This document shows positions 21,998 through 32,069 of a DNA stretch of 64,000 bases, piece after piece. The translations under genes and the position numbers were made by a program. Position 1 is the stretch's first letter; each line of letters opens with the position of its first letter. Under the pieces are notes generated by a model. That model was given only the letters and a program-made list of their open reading frames with translations. It searched no databases and was not told the origin of the DNA. This DNA comes from Diospyros lotus (Eukaryota > Streptophyta > Magnoliopsida > Ericales > Ebenaceae): positions 1,054,001-1,118,000 of the forward strand of contig NC_068341.1 of the NCBI RefSeq assembly GCF_014633365.1, given 5' to 3'.

Positions 21998-24900
21998 TCA
22001 GTCATCTTCTTCTATATATTCATCAATGTCTTCCTGGTCACTATCTCTGTCATCAGATAATATATCTTCCTCGTCTTCTTCTGAAACAGATTCTTCATAC
22101 ATATCATTTTCTTCTTCCTCAACAATATTGGAGACATCAACTTCCTCTACTAGCCCATTATCATCTTGTAAAGTGCCTCCAAGGTCAATATTTACATCAA
22201 TTACAGGCCGTTGCAATATTTCATCCTCTTGAAAAGGCTCTTCCATGTTAGCTTCAGGAGCATTTATTGTACCTCGTGCCTTTGTTTTAATTACAACCAT
22301 CCAACCATTTTTTTCACGACAGTAATCAGGATAAGACGCGTAATACACTTGTTCAGCTTGTTGGGCAAATATGAATGGATCATATTTCCTATATCTTCTT
22401 GATGATCGAATGTCTACAATTCCATATTTATCATGAATTTTAGTTCCTCGTGGACTTGGATCATACCATTCACATTTGAACAAAATTACTCTTTTTATTG
22501 GTAAGCCTGCATATTCTAACTCAAGTATGTCTATAAGTTTTCCATAATAATTCATATGTGAAGCTCCACCTCCTGACGCAGACACGCAAACACCATAATT
22601 TTCTGTCGACCTACTCTGACTCCATTCAACAGTATGAAATTTGTATCCATTGACGAAATACATTGGCCAATGTTTCACGTTGGGAGTTGGCCCCCACCCT
22701 ATGCTCTGAATTAGTGGGTCTGCAATAACTTCGCCACTCAAATTCACCTAACCAAATATTTTCATCAATTTATGTATACATAATTAATATTAAATTAAGA
22801 AATATCTTAAACTTTACAAACTTACATGATTATGGAACCAAACACAAAAATGCTCCTCGATTTGTTTGTTTAATTCTTCGTCACTGATTACTGGCGATAA
22901 TTCACGTAATATGTTTGTGTACATGCTGAAACATTAAAATATATATATCAACATAATATGAACAAAATTATTAATATGAAGTCATAAATATATTAATATA
23001 GTTAAGTTTGGGTTCTTACTCAATATAAGGTTCGACCTCTGGCGTATTTAGCAAGACATATAACTTTGCTGTTTGGAACTCATTCACATCCAACCATCTT
23101 TTTTTCATTGGACCAGCTGCACGACCCGGATAATTGAAGATAGAAATTTGTGGATGCGTAGATTCTCCCCCATCATCATTTCGAGGGGCTCTCGTCCTCC
23201 TTGATTGAATATTTGATTCAAAATAATATGAACCAAATGTGGCTGTCTCCTCAATTAAATATGCCTCACAAATAGATCCTTCTATGCGAGCCTTATTCCG
23301 AACTTTCTTCTTTAAAGTATTGAGAAACCTAAATCATTTTAAAGTTATCTTAATTTATGAAAAAGAACATAATAAATTATACGACAAAATCAATAAATTA
23401 TATGAATATAAAATTTATTACCGTTCAAATGGATACATCCATCTATATTGGATTGGCCCTCCGACCTTTGCTTCGTAAACCAAATGTACCGGGAGATGTT
23501 CCATTGAGTTAAACCATCCAGGCGGAAATACACGCTCTATTTTGCATAGAATGATTGGGATGTTCTGTTCCATAACTTCCAAATGTTCAGTTCTTAACAT
23601 TGTTGAGCATATTTCTTTGAAAAACTGGCATAATTCAGTTATTGGACTCCAAATTCGATCTGGTAATCCTGAAAATGCCGTTGGAAGTAACCGCTCCATA
23701 AGAACATGACAATCATGACTCTTCAAGCCAAACAATTTTCCATTCTTCATATCAACACATCTGCCCAATCTAGATGCATACCCGTCAGGGAGTTTAAGTT
23801 CTTTTATCCATTTCAAAATACTTAACTTTTGTTCTCTTGTGAAAGTATATTGAGCTTTAGGTTTCCAATATTTACCCCCACCACGTTCTACTAATTCCAA
23901 CTCCTTCCGCCTGCAATATTCTTTCAGGTCCATTCTAGCTTTGCTATTATCTTTAGTTTTACATTTCACATCCATGATTGTATTGAAAAGATTATCAAAA
24001 ATATTCTTCTCGATGTGCATGACATCTAAATTGTGTCGGATAAGATTATCTTTCCAATATGGCAAATCCAAAAAAATACTTCTTTTTGTCCAATTGTGTT
24101 GCACACCATATCCGATCATAACACAATTTTGTTGTTCTAAGATAGACGGGACATTACATACTCTACCAAATACGTTTTCTCCACTTAAACGAGGAGGTGG
24201 ACAAGAATTATCAACTTTATTTTTTCGAAATGCAGTTGTATTCCTTCGAAAAGGGTGATCCATTGGCAAAAATTGTCGGTAACAATCAAAATATGATGTT
24301 TTCCCACCGTACTTGAGATTAAAAGCTTTTGTGTTTTCCATACAATACGAGCATGCTAATCTACCTGATGTCATCCAACCAGATAATATTCCATATGCAG
24401 GAAAATCATTGATAGTCCACAACAGAGCTGCTTTCATCATAAAGTTTTGCTTTGTAGATATGTCATAAGTCAACACTCCTTCGTGCCAAAGCAATTTCAA
24501 TTCATCAATTAAAGGCTGTAAAAATACGTCTATCTTACTTTTGGGATTTGAAGGACCCGGAATAGTAACCGTTAAAAACATAAACTCTCTTTTCAAACAT
24601 AATCCAGGAGGCAAATTATATGGAGTCATAATTACTGGCCAACAAGAGTACGGGCGACCCGATTGACCATATGGAGTGAACGCATCTGCACACAAACCAA
24701 GCCTTACATTTCTAGGATCAGTAGAGAAGTCAGGATGTGTCCGATCAAAATATTTCCATGCTTCACCGTCAGACGGGTGAGACAATACCCCAAACTCTCT
24801 CCGATTTTCATAGTGCCACCTCATGTTCGAAGCAGTAATGGTTGAAGCATAGATTCTTTGCAATCTTGGTATGAGGGGCAAATACCACATTCTCTTAAAA

Positions 24901-25730
24901 GGAATTTCTTTAAATTTTCCTGTGCCACTTCTTGCAGACTTAAAACGAGGATGACTACAAAACTTACAACTCCTCTCAAATTGATCATCCTTATAATATA
25001 ACATACAACTATTTGGACAACAATCAATCTTCTGACAACCAAGTCCAAGCTTAGAAACCAACTTTTTAGTATGATAAAAGTCATCGGGCACACGATTACC
25101 AGTTGGCATTGTATGTTGCATAAACTGCATGATTTCATTATAACAACCTTCAGGCATGTTGTAATCAGATTTAATGCTCAACATCCTAACTGCAGCAGAA
25201 AGTTCACTCTCTGCATCACAACCCGAGTATAATGGGGATTGTACAGCAGATAACATCTCATAAAATGCTTTTGCATTTTCATTAGGTGGTTCCTCAATAT
25301 TGTACGACTGATGACCACTTTCGCTAAACGCTCCTTGCATTGTAGCAGGCGCATGTGACGGTCCTGCTGCATCCATTACCATTTGCTCATACGGATTAAA
25401 CTGATCTCTAAAATTATCTTCTCTATAATATTCATTTACAATAACATTTTGAGGCATTATTGGTATTTCTTCCCCATGGTTCGTCCAATAATAATATCCT
25501 TTCATAAACCCATGCTTACAAAGATCCCTTTTCACCTCATTAACTAGTTTAAAATTCAAACACTCACATTTCATACAAGGACATTTCAACACTCCTAGCC
25601 TTATGAAACTTTCTTGAGAAGATGCAAGTTGAATAAACTCATCAACACCAGCATAAAATTCAGGAGTGATCCCACCCTTTCTTGGCATACACTGATTATC
25701 AATCCATCGACGATGCAACGGAGCTTCCAT
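21998..25730 (-). CDS. CACTA transposase (TNPD/tnp2 type)
   Basis: Catalytic transposase of the CACTA element. Four exons on the minus strand: 25730-23422, 23328-23020, 22925-22826 and 22747-21998, with GT-AG introns. The total is 3468 nt, about 1155 residues, all in frame. The N-terminus (MEAPLHRRWI...) begins a transposase-associated domain with paired Cys motifs (CPCMKCECLNF). The tnp2/Transposase_21 core follows (LGLCADAFTPYGQSGRPYSC, LWTINDFPAYGILSGW, GKTSYFDCYRQFLP, DLPYWKDNLIRHNLDVMHIE). Next are a DUF4218-like region (GLKSHDCHVLMERLLP, YRWMYPFERF across the first splice) and a DUF4216-like region (FHTVEWSQSRSTENYGVCV). It ends in a long acidic tail. I chose the second Met (25730) because MEAPLHRRWI is the usual beginning; a Met ten codons earlier exists. 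The phase at each junction restores the conserved protein, which is strong support for the exon model. Confidence 0.92.
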
Positions 25731-27120
25731 TTTCAATTCAAAAAATTGTATAACAAGCACGATTCCTAATAGATATTTTATCCTGAAAACTAACCAAATT
25801 ATATTTCATCATTTCAGACTGTCATAAGTAATTGATAAATATGAACAAAAAATAAATATAATAATAAATAATTTATTGAGATAAATTTTGCATCTTTTTT
25901 ATAAATTAAGATAATAAATAATTAAGATAAATTTTAATATTTTTACTTAACTCTACATGTTTGAATTGATTTTTTTTAAATATTTATTTAAATTTGTATT
26001 TCCTTTAATACTTAAACAATTATTATAATTTTTAATTGCTACATTTTTTATTTTATTTTGATTTGAGTAATTAAGAACAATATGGTTAAAATAATGTATC
26101 TAATATATTTTCTAAGTTAGCTATAAATGTCTCACTTTAAAATTTAAAATCCATTAGTATACTTATTTTATTTTATAACAACAAATTATATTACTCATTA
26201 ATAATATTTTATTTTTAATATTGTAATAAATAAATATTTCAATTTAAATATTTATCTAATTTATTTCTCATGTAATTTTTAATTTTTAGTGTTTAATTTA
26301 AATAAAAAATTAAATTGTATACCTTTTTAAAGTCATTTTAATTTTTAAAATAATTATCTAATTTATTTCGTACATTATTTTAAATATTCTAATTTTACTT
26401 TTATTTATTATTTTTAATGTTTTAAACAAAAAAAAATTAATTTTAATGTCTATACTTAATCTTATGGCAACAAAATATATGTTTTCATAAATATTGTATT
26501 TACTTTTAGTATTTTATTTTTAACGTATTTTATTTAAAATTACAATATTTTAAATTAAAAATCTGTTTTAAATTAAAAACAAAAAAATAAATATTATTAA
26601 TATAATTACATAACAAAATAACTATAGAAATAATTTATAAACAATTAATAAAATTCACATTTTAATTTCTAAACATTACAAATAATATAAACAATTAAAA
26701 TAAAACCTAAACTAATTTAAATAAAATAATCATTAAACTCAACATACATACTAAAAACAAAAATAAATTACCTATTAAATAAAACTAACGCAATTTAAAC
26801 TTTTATTTCCTTTACTACTTAAACAATTATTCAAATTTTGATTTGTTACATTTTTTATTTTATTTTCGTTGAGTTATTAAAAATATTAAGGTTAAATTTA
26901 TTGTTATAAAAATTAATAACTTTTCATGGTAAGATTTTATTTTGTATTTTTAGTCCTTAATTTTTAAGAAAATATATTCGGTAGGGTATTTTTAGTGTTT
27001 ATTTTTTTATTGTATTTTATTTTTAATATTGCATTTCTTATATATTTTAATTTAAATATTTATCTAATTAATTTCTCATATTAAGTGTGGAGGGGGAAAG
27101 AAGGGGGGGGATTTTTAAAG
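25731..27120. other. AT-rich 5' region inside the CACTA element
   Basis: About 1.4 kb of nearly pure A/T without open frames, between the transposase start and the right subterminal repeats. It presumably contains the promoter of the minus-strand genes, but no convincing TATA can be singled out in such composition. Confidence 0.5.
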
Positions 27121-27124
27121 GCAA

Positions 27125-27493
27125 GATTGCGACGGGACGAGTCAGTCCCGTCGCAGTTCTGCGACGGGACTGACGCCCCGTCGCAGATTGCGACAGGACG
27201 CGTCAGTCCCGTCGCAGAACTGCGACGGGACTGACTCGTCCCGTCGCAGAACTGCGACGGGATTGATGTTCCGTCGCAGTTTTGCGACGGGACATCTCGC
27301 TCCCGTCGCTGATTTGCGACGGGAGATTATTTTCCGTCACTATTTTGTGACGGGATACATATCCCGTCACAAAATAGTGACGGTAATTTTTGCCCGTCAC
27401 TAAACCACTTTAGTGACGGCTTTCCATCACTAAACCCGTCACAAATTAGTGACGGGAGCATCCCCGTCACTAAAACTGATTTTTCTTGTAGTG
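27125..27493. repeat. CACTA right subterminal repeat cluster
   Basis: Palindromic units of the form 'cccgtcgcagaactgcgacg' occur to about 27330, then 'ccgtcactattttgtgacgg' variants, then 'ccgtcactaaa' units up to the terminus. The spacing matches the left cluster, but the core is GTCGCAG instead of GTCACAG. Confidence 0.9.
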
Positions 27494-28614
27494 TTACCTG
27501 TCTTAGTCTATTAATTCTTAAATTTTGATATGCTAAGAAGGTACAATCGGGATTGTCGGGAAATGACTATGATGAAGGTATATGTATCGAGAGACTTATG
27601 TTGTGTGTTTAAGAAAATATATATATATATATTCCCAAAATCTCGAGTTAACGCTCGCTTGGGAAAAATGGGGCGTTACACTAATACTCCCCCATCTGTG
27701 ACTGACGTTGTGCGACCTTCACTAAAGGTTGCACATTCAATGACGACCATATGGGGTCGTCATTAATGCTCTCTCATCTGTGACCGATGTTGTGCGACCC
27801 TCACTAAATGTTGCACATTCAGTGACGACCATATAGGGTTGTCACTAATGCTCCGCCATCTATGACCAACGTTGCGTGACTCTCACTAAAGGTTGCACAT
27901 TCAGTGACGATAACATGGGGTTATCACTATTGTGTCTCCATTTGTGATTGACGTTTCATGACCCTCACTAAAGGTTGCACATTCAGTGACGACCACATGT
28001 GGTCATCACTATTGCCCGTCATTTGTGATAGATTTTATTTGACCATCACTAAAGATAAGAATTAGTGATGACTTTTGACTGGCCGTCACTAAAAGTCCAA
28101 TTTCTTTTAATAGAACCACGAGTCTAGAACGTACTCTACAAATTTAAGCTTAATCAAATCATAATAGACTGTCCGATTGCCTATTCGATCACTATTGCGC
28201 AAGCAAAAATAGAAATTTGAGCCAAACCACAAACCACAAACCAAAAAGAAAATGGCTTGATTCTCAAGAATTCCGACCACCAAATCAAATCTCCACCATC
28301 CATATTCTATAACAAGAAAATTTGAATTTTTCTCATAAATTTGCCATTTTTCTTGTGTTATTTTCTTCTATTTTGTCCACCAATTATGCACGAATTTTAT
28401 ATTTTAAGAGACTAAAAAAACCCCCTTATTCTTTAAGAGTATTTTAATTTCGTGAAATAAAGATATTAATAAAAAAAAGTTAGCCCATTCTTTGATGAAA
28501 AGCTTCAACTATTATTAGGTCATCCTCCAATTAGGAGAGAAACTCTACCCAACAGCATTTACATATTCACCTTCATCATTCCGAATAGAGCCGATGTTTT
28601 GTGTTTTAGTGAAG

Positions 28615-28985
28615 ATATGTTATTTTTAATTTTAAAATATTTTTATTTATTAATAAAATATTAGCAAACACGGCATTTAACCCACGGATATAAATTAAAA
28701 ATAAAGTTAAATAAAATATCTTAATAATACATAAACAAATAAATGTTACCAACCATGCTGGTAGGTAACATCACAGTCGAATCTGGACAAGTAATCACAG
28801 TATGGAAATGAGGTACTCTACTCTTAGCCCAACCTAACACCTAATCACAGCTGAAAATCATGTACTCCTGGCCGTCGGCATCTCCCACAGGAATCATAAA
28901 TATTTGTGGCTTGAGTTATGATGGATCAGCAGCATCTGTGGCTGAGTTATAATGTGGGGTTGGAGGTAGGTAGAATGCAAGAGGA
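28615..28985 (+). repeat. Fragment of the sulfotransferase flank (block D)
   Basis: Matches 43590-43845 in block B: 'taaattaaaaataaagtt', 'gtcgaatctggaca', 'ggccgtcggcatctcc', 'caggaatca', 'gtggggttggaggta'. It has small extra pieces (28810-28850, 28920-28945). It shows that the duplicated block was once present here too and has been broken up. Confidence 0.8.
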
Positions 28986-30556
28986 GACCATCGCCCCCCC
29001 CAGTTCTTCAATTTAATAACTTTTCACAAATAATTTATGCATAAAAATAAAATTATATAACAAGGACTTGCAATTCCAAAAATTCAAATAATTGAACAAA
29101 ACTAGATTTATCAAATGACATTTCTATGTTTTTGTTTAAAATTTTGAAGATGGCAGCAAAGAGGAATTAAACAATATTTAATCATTTTTTATTTTCAAAG
29201 ATAAGGAAAATCGAACACAAAAATTTCAAAATTAAAAACTAAAAACAAACACATCTCTAATATATATCAACTTAATTAAAATTGTAGAATTATTACTATT
29301 ATATTTTATTATAGTAAGCTTTTTTATGAAAATTTTGTGAAGATATATGAATTTCCACAAATATATATGGTTTGTGATGAAAGAACCAACTACCTGTTTT
29401 CTTGTTACTGTCAAAGTAAAATAATTAAATTTATTAGTCTTTCAAACAGTCAAAGTAGAGTGCTTTGAAAAAACTGAGAGATACAAGATGTTGCTCGAGA
29501 GGTCAACAAAGACTGAGGTTTGTTCTGTGGCCCGAGAGAACTGAGGCTTCGGGTCCTTGGAGGGTCTTCATAGTCTTCAGGGAAAATGATGCCCCCAAGA
29601 AATCTTCAGGGAACAATTTTCGAGTGACTATCTTAAGGGTCTCCAGGGAATAGTTTTGGGAGTCTTCGAGGTATCTATGGCCACAAAGATAGTTAAAAGG
29701 CACACGAAAATCTTTCTCACGTGGACCTTTCAATATCTAAATCAAATTCTGATGTCTGAAAAATAGGAATGCAGATGTATGCAGATGCGTAAGTAGTATG
29801 TCCATTTATGAGTCTTTGGAGGAGTAATGTGAGGTTCAGTGTCTTAAGTCTTCGAGACTATAGTCTTAGAGTGTGTAAGGTCTCAGTGGATTCCAATAGG
29901 TCCAGAGAAGAGTTGGGAAAAAGATCGGTCAAAAGATCCGTTTGTCTTGGCGCAAGCGAGTATTTATAGATACTTAGTGAGATCTACAGACAAGAGTCTC
30001 CAAACTCTCCGAAAAAGATGCATCTGATAAAGCTGGAGAGCCTGGAGGTATGTTTGGGATAAAACGTCCCGATGAATATTCTCCAGATAAGTCTGAAGAC
30101 TCTTTAGAGTCTTTGTGCTTTCACATGCTGAAGTTTGACTGCCCTAAAAACTCATCTGGGGCTCTGAGGAACTGTTGTATGGGAGACTTCAAGATCATCC
30201 GAATTTATGCAAAATACTTTTTTAATTTTAAAATTTTTGAGATTTTCTTAAGCCATTCCATGACCTCTTCTGAATGAAAAAAAAAGGTGAAAATCCTTAG
30301 AATTCCAGCAAGTTAAGAGAAACAAAGTTACAAAATAAAGTAAACTAAGGATTAGTTAAATTTGAAATTGTTAATGATCGTGGCGGAATTTATACCAACT
30401 GTATTAGATTTGGCTAAATACAAAAATGAAGGAAATTAAGAATTTGTTAAATCTGAAATTGTTAATTAATGTAACAAAACAAAATCTTATCCATTTAATA
30501 TATATATATATAAATAAAATAAAATAAAAATAAGTTAAATTTTAAAATTATTAATT

Positions 30557-30600
30557 GGGGGGTGGGGGGGAATTGATTTCATTGGGGTTGGGGTTGGGGG
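30557..30600 (+). other. G-run cluster, potential G-quadruplex
   Basis: Five runs of four or more G within 44 bases (ggggggtggggggg, then ggggttggggttggggg) satisfy the usual quadruplex pattern on the plus strand. Confidence 0.7.
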
Positions 30601-31264
30601 CGAGTGGTTTAAGTCTGTTGCTCCACGTGGCTAGCCCACGTCCGCGTCTCTGGCAACATAATTGTTGCGCGTCGAGTGGTCTAAATTTGTTTCTCGACGT
30701 GGCTAGCTCAAGTCTGCTCCTAGTAACATAATTATTGTTCGAAGTGGGCAATGAATCAATTTTAGTTAACAGAATAATATGTGAAAAAGTAACTTAGGTT
30801 ATTTTTTTATTAACAGATTAAATGTTTCTTAATAAGTTAATGTATTAAATGTGTTAAAACATATTTAACAGCTTTAAGAGTCTTCTTATGTTGTCTTTAT
30901 AATGAGTTTAGAATGACCTATATAATAAATGAGTTAATGTATTATAATATATGTGACACGATAAATGAATTATGCGTGTCTAATCGTGTCACCCATTTAC
31001 TATGTATGTGTTAAGATTGAGAGATGTAACATGATTAATTAGTTAAACAAGTCTTGTTAATTTGGATATTAATCATATATGTGTTGTTCTTGTGTCTCGA
31101 CATGGCATGAATATGACTTACAAACAACTACTATCTTATGAGTAATGCTATTCAGCTCCCTGGAAAGCCACCCTCAGAATATCGTGATATCTCGTGTTTT
31201 ATTGAATCCAAAATCTTGCGATATATCACGATATGAAGAGTGGCTCAAAAGCAAATATTTCAAA

Positions 31265-31600
31265 TTTCTACCCCTACTGTCTCATTCTCGTTCGCTCGAA
31301 GCAACCCTCTCACTTTCTCTCCCTACCAGTCGTTGGTCTTGCTTTCCCTTCTGATTGACGCTCCCTCTCATTTTCAGCCATCTTTCTCTCTCTTTCTCTC
31401 ACACTCTTGCTTGCGCTCAAACTCTCTATCTTTCTCTCACACTTTCGCTTGTTCTCAAACTCTCTTTCTTTCTCTCACACTTTCGCTCACTCTCAAACTA
31501 TCTCTCTTTCTCTCACACTCTCGCCTATGCTCCATTATCTCTGCTCGTCCTGTGTACAGCGTCTCCGACATTCTCGTTCTGCCCTTAATCTACAAAGAGG

Positions 31601-31637
<37 letters not shown>

Positions 31638-31640
31638 TTC
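31265..31640 (+). repeat. Pyrimidine-rich tract ending in (TC)n
   Basis: Repeated 'tttctctcacactctcgc'-like units with a period near 40-50 bp (31380-31520), then an uninterrupted TC dinucleotide run at about 31605-31636. The Ser/Leu-rich open frames over it are by-products of this composition. Confidence 0.85.
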
Positions 31641-31663
31641 ATAAGTATATACTTATGATTTGG

Positions 31664-32012
31664 GTTTGGCCGAAAGTTTAAACTTAGATCTATGGAGATT
31701 CGGCAGTTGGATCTTGTTGGTTTTTGAGTACATGGGTCGATGGGGATAAGGGTGTCGAGTGGTTATCTCGAATCGTTGGAAACCACCAGCCATGGTGGCC
31801 GGTGGCAACTGACAGTGTGTTTACTATTTGGCTTTAGCCGAAAGTTTACACTTAAAACACACACTACTAGTTGCCTAGCCGGTGGTTTCTGGCGATCCGA
31901 GACAATCACCCAACACCCTTATACCTATTGACCAACATATCAAAAAACCAACAAGATCCAGTGGCCGTATCTCCATAGATCTAAAACTTAAACTTTAGGT
32001 CAAATCCAACAC
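31664..32012. repeat. Long inverted repeat (hairpin) inside the MULE
   Basis: The left arm 31664-31790 ('agatctatggagat', 'ttggatcttgttggtttt', 'ataagggtgt') is the inverted counterpart of 31880-32012 ('acacccttat', 'aaaaccaacaagatcca', 'atctccatagatct'). The arms are about 130 bp and clearly imperfect, with a ~90-bp centre that has its own short palindrome (ccagccatggtggccgg). A transcript would fold into a long hairpin. Confidence 0.8.
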
Positions 32013-32069
32013 TCCCATATATACCTTTGTTGAAAATCATTGCTAATAAAACTAAAGACTTACCTCCCT

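Larger units (their letters stand above)
18848..27493 (-). mobile_element. Complete CACTA (En/Spm-type) DNA transposon
   Basis: An 8646-bp element with perfect-looking terminal inverted repeats (cactacaagaaaaatcag... and ...ctgatttttcttgtagtg) and a perfect 3-bp target duplication tta (18845-18847, 27494-27496). It carries both standard genes on the minus strand: the TNPD-type transposase (21998-25730) and a TNPA-type protein (20042-21842). Both have intact frames after splicing. Subterminal repeat clusters lie at both ends. It sits inside the solo LTR. Nothing visible rules out recent mobility. Confidence 0.95.
15905..27680 (+). mobile_element. Solo LTR (about 3.1 kb), interrupted by a CACTA transposon
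   Basis: Begins TGTAACACCCGAG at 15905 and ends GGGGCGTTACA at 27680, with a perfect 5-bp target duplication ctaat (15900-15904 and 27681-27685). Subtracting the CACTA element leaves ~3127 bp with TG...CA ends, no gag-pol, no internal primer site and no second LTR, which fits a solo LTR left by LTR-LTR recombination. It resembles Ty3/Gypsy LTRs in its start. A non-coding retroelement derivative is the alternative. Orientation is inferred from the TATA box at 16629. Confidence 0.75.
15476..28115. mobile_element. Outer non-autonomous CACTA-like element (host of the nest)
   Basis: The two arms, 15476-15904 and 27681-28115, carry the same subterminal repeats in the same style: 'gttgcacattcagtgacgac', 'ccatatggggt', 'cgtcactaatgctcccc', 'ctgtgac', 'gaccctcactaaa'. 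The left terminus reads cactatttaag. The right, inverted, reads ctattaaaag with the first bases apparently mutated. A clean 3-bp target duplication could not be assigned, so the ends are uncertain by about 10 bp. Without the inserted solo LTR the element is only ~0.86 kb and codes for nothing. Confidence 0.65.
28116..31139. other. Intergenic region, mostly unassigned
   Basis: No open frame here is convincing. 28615-28985 is a duplicated-block fragment (listed separately). 29430-30290 is a less AT-rich stretch with recurring 'gtcttcgag', 'cttcaggga' and 'tctccag' motifs. It gives frames of 60-76 codons on both strands with no recognised domain, and it may be decayed retroelement sequence. 30557-30600 is a G-run cluster. 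30750-31130 is AT-rich. Confidence 0.5.

Noticed and set aside
27188..27403. Arg-rich open frames on both strands
   Set aside because: They are read-through of the CACTA subterminal palindromes, hence nearly the same on both strands.
15905..27680. A full-length retrotransposon instead of a solo LTR
   Set aside because: No second LTR start, primer site, purine tract or gag-pol was found between the ends once the CACTA is removed. A very decayed element is not fully excluded.
31240..31658. Ser/Leu-rich 134-residue open frame
   Set aside because: Product of the CT-rich tract and (TC)n microsatellite inside a MULE; three frames are open at once.
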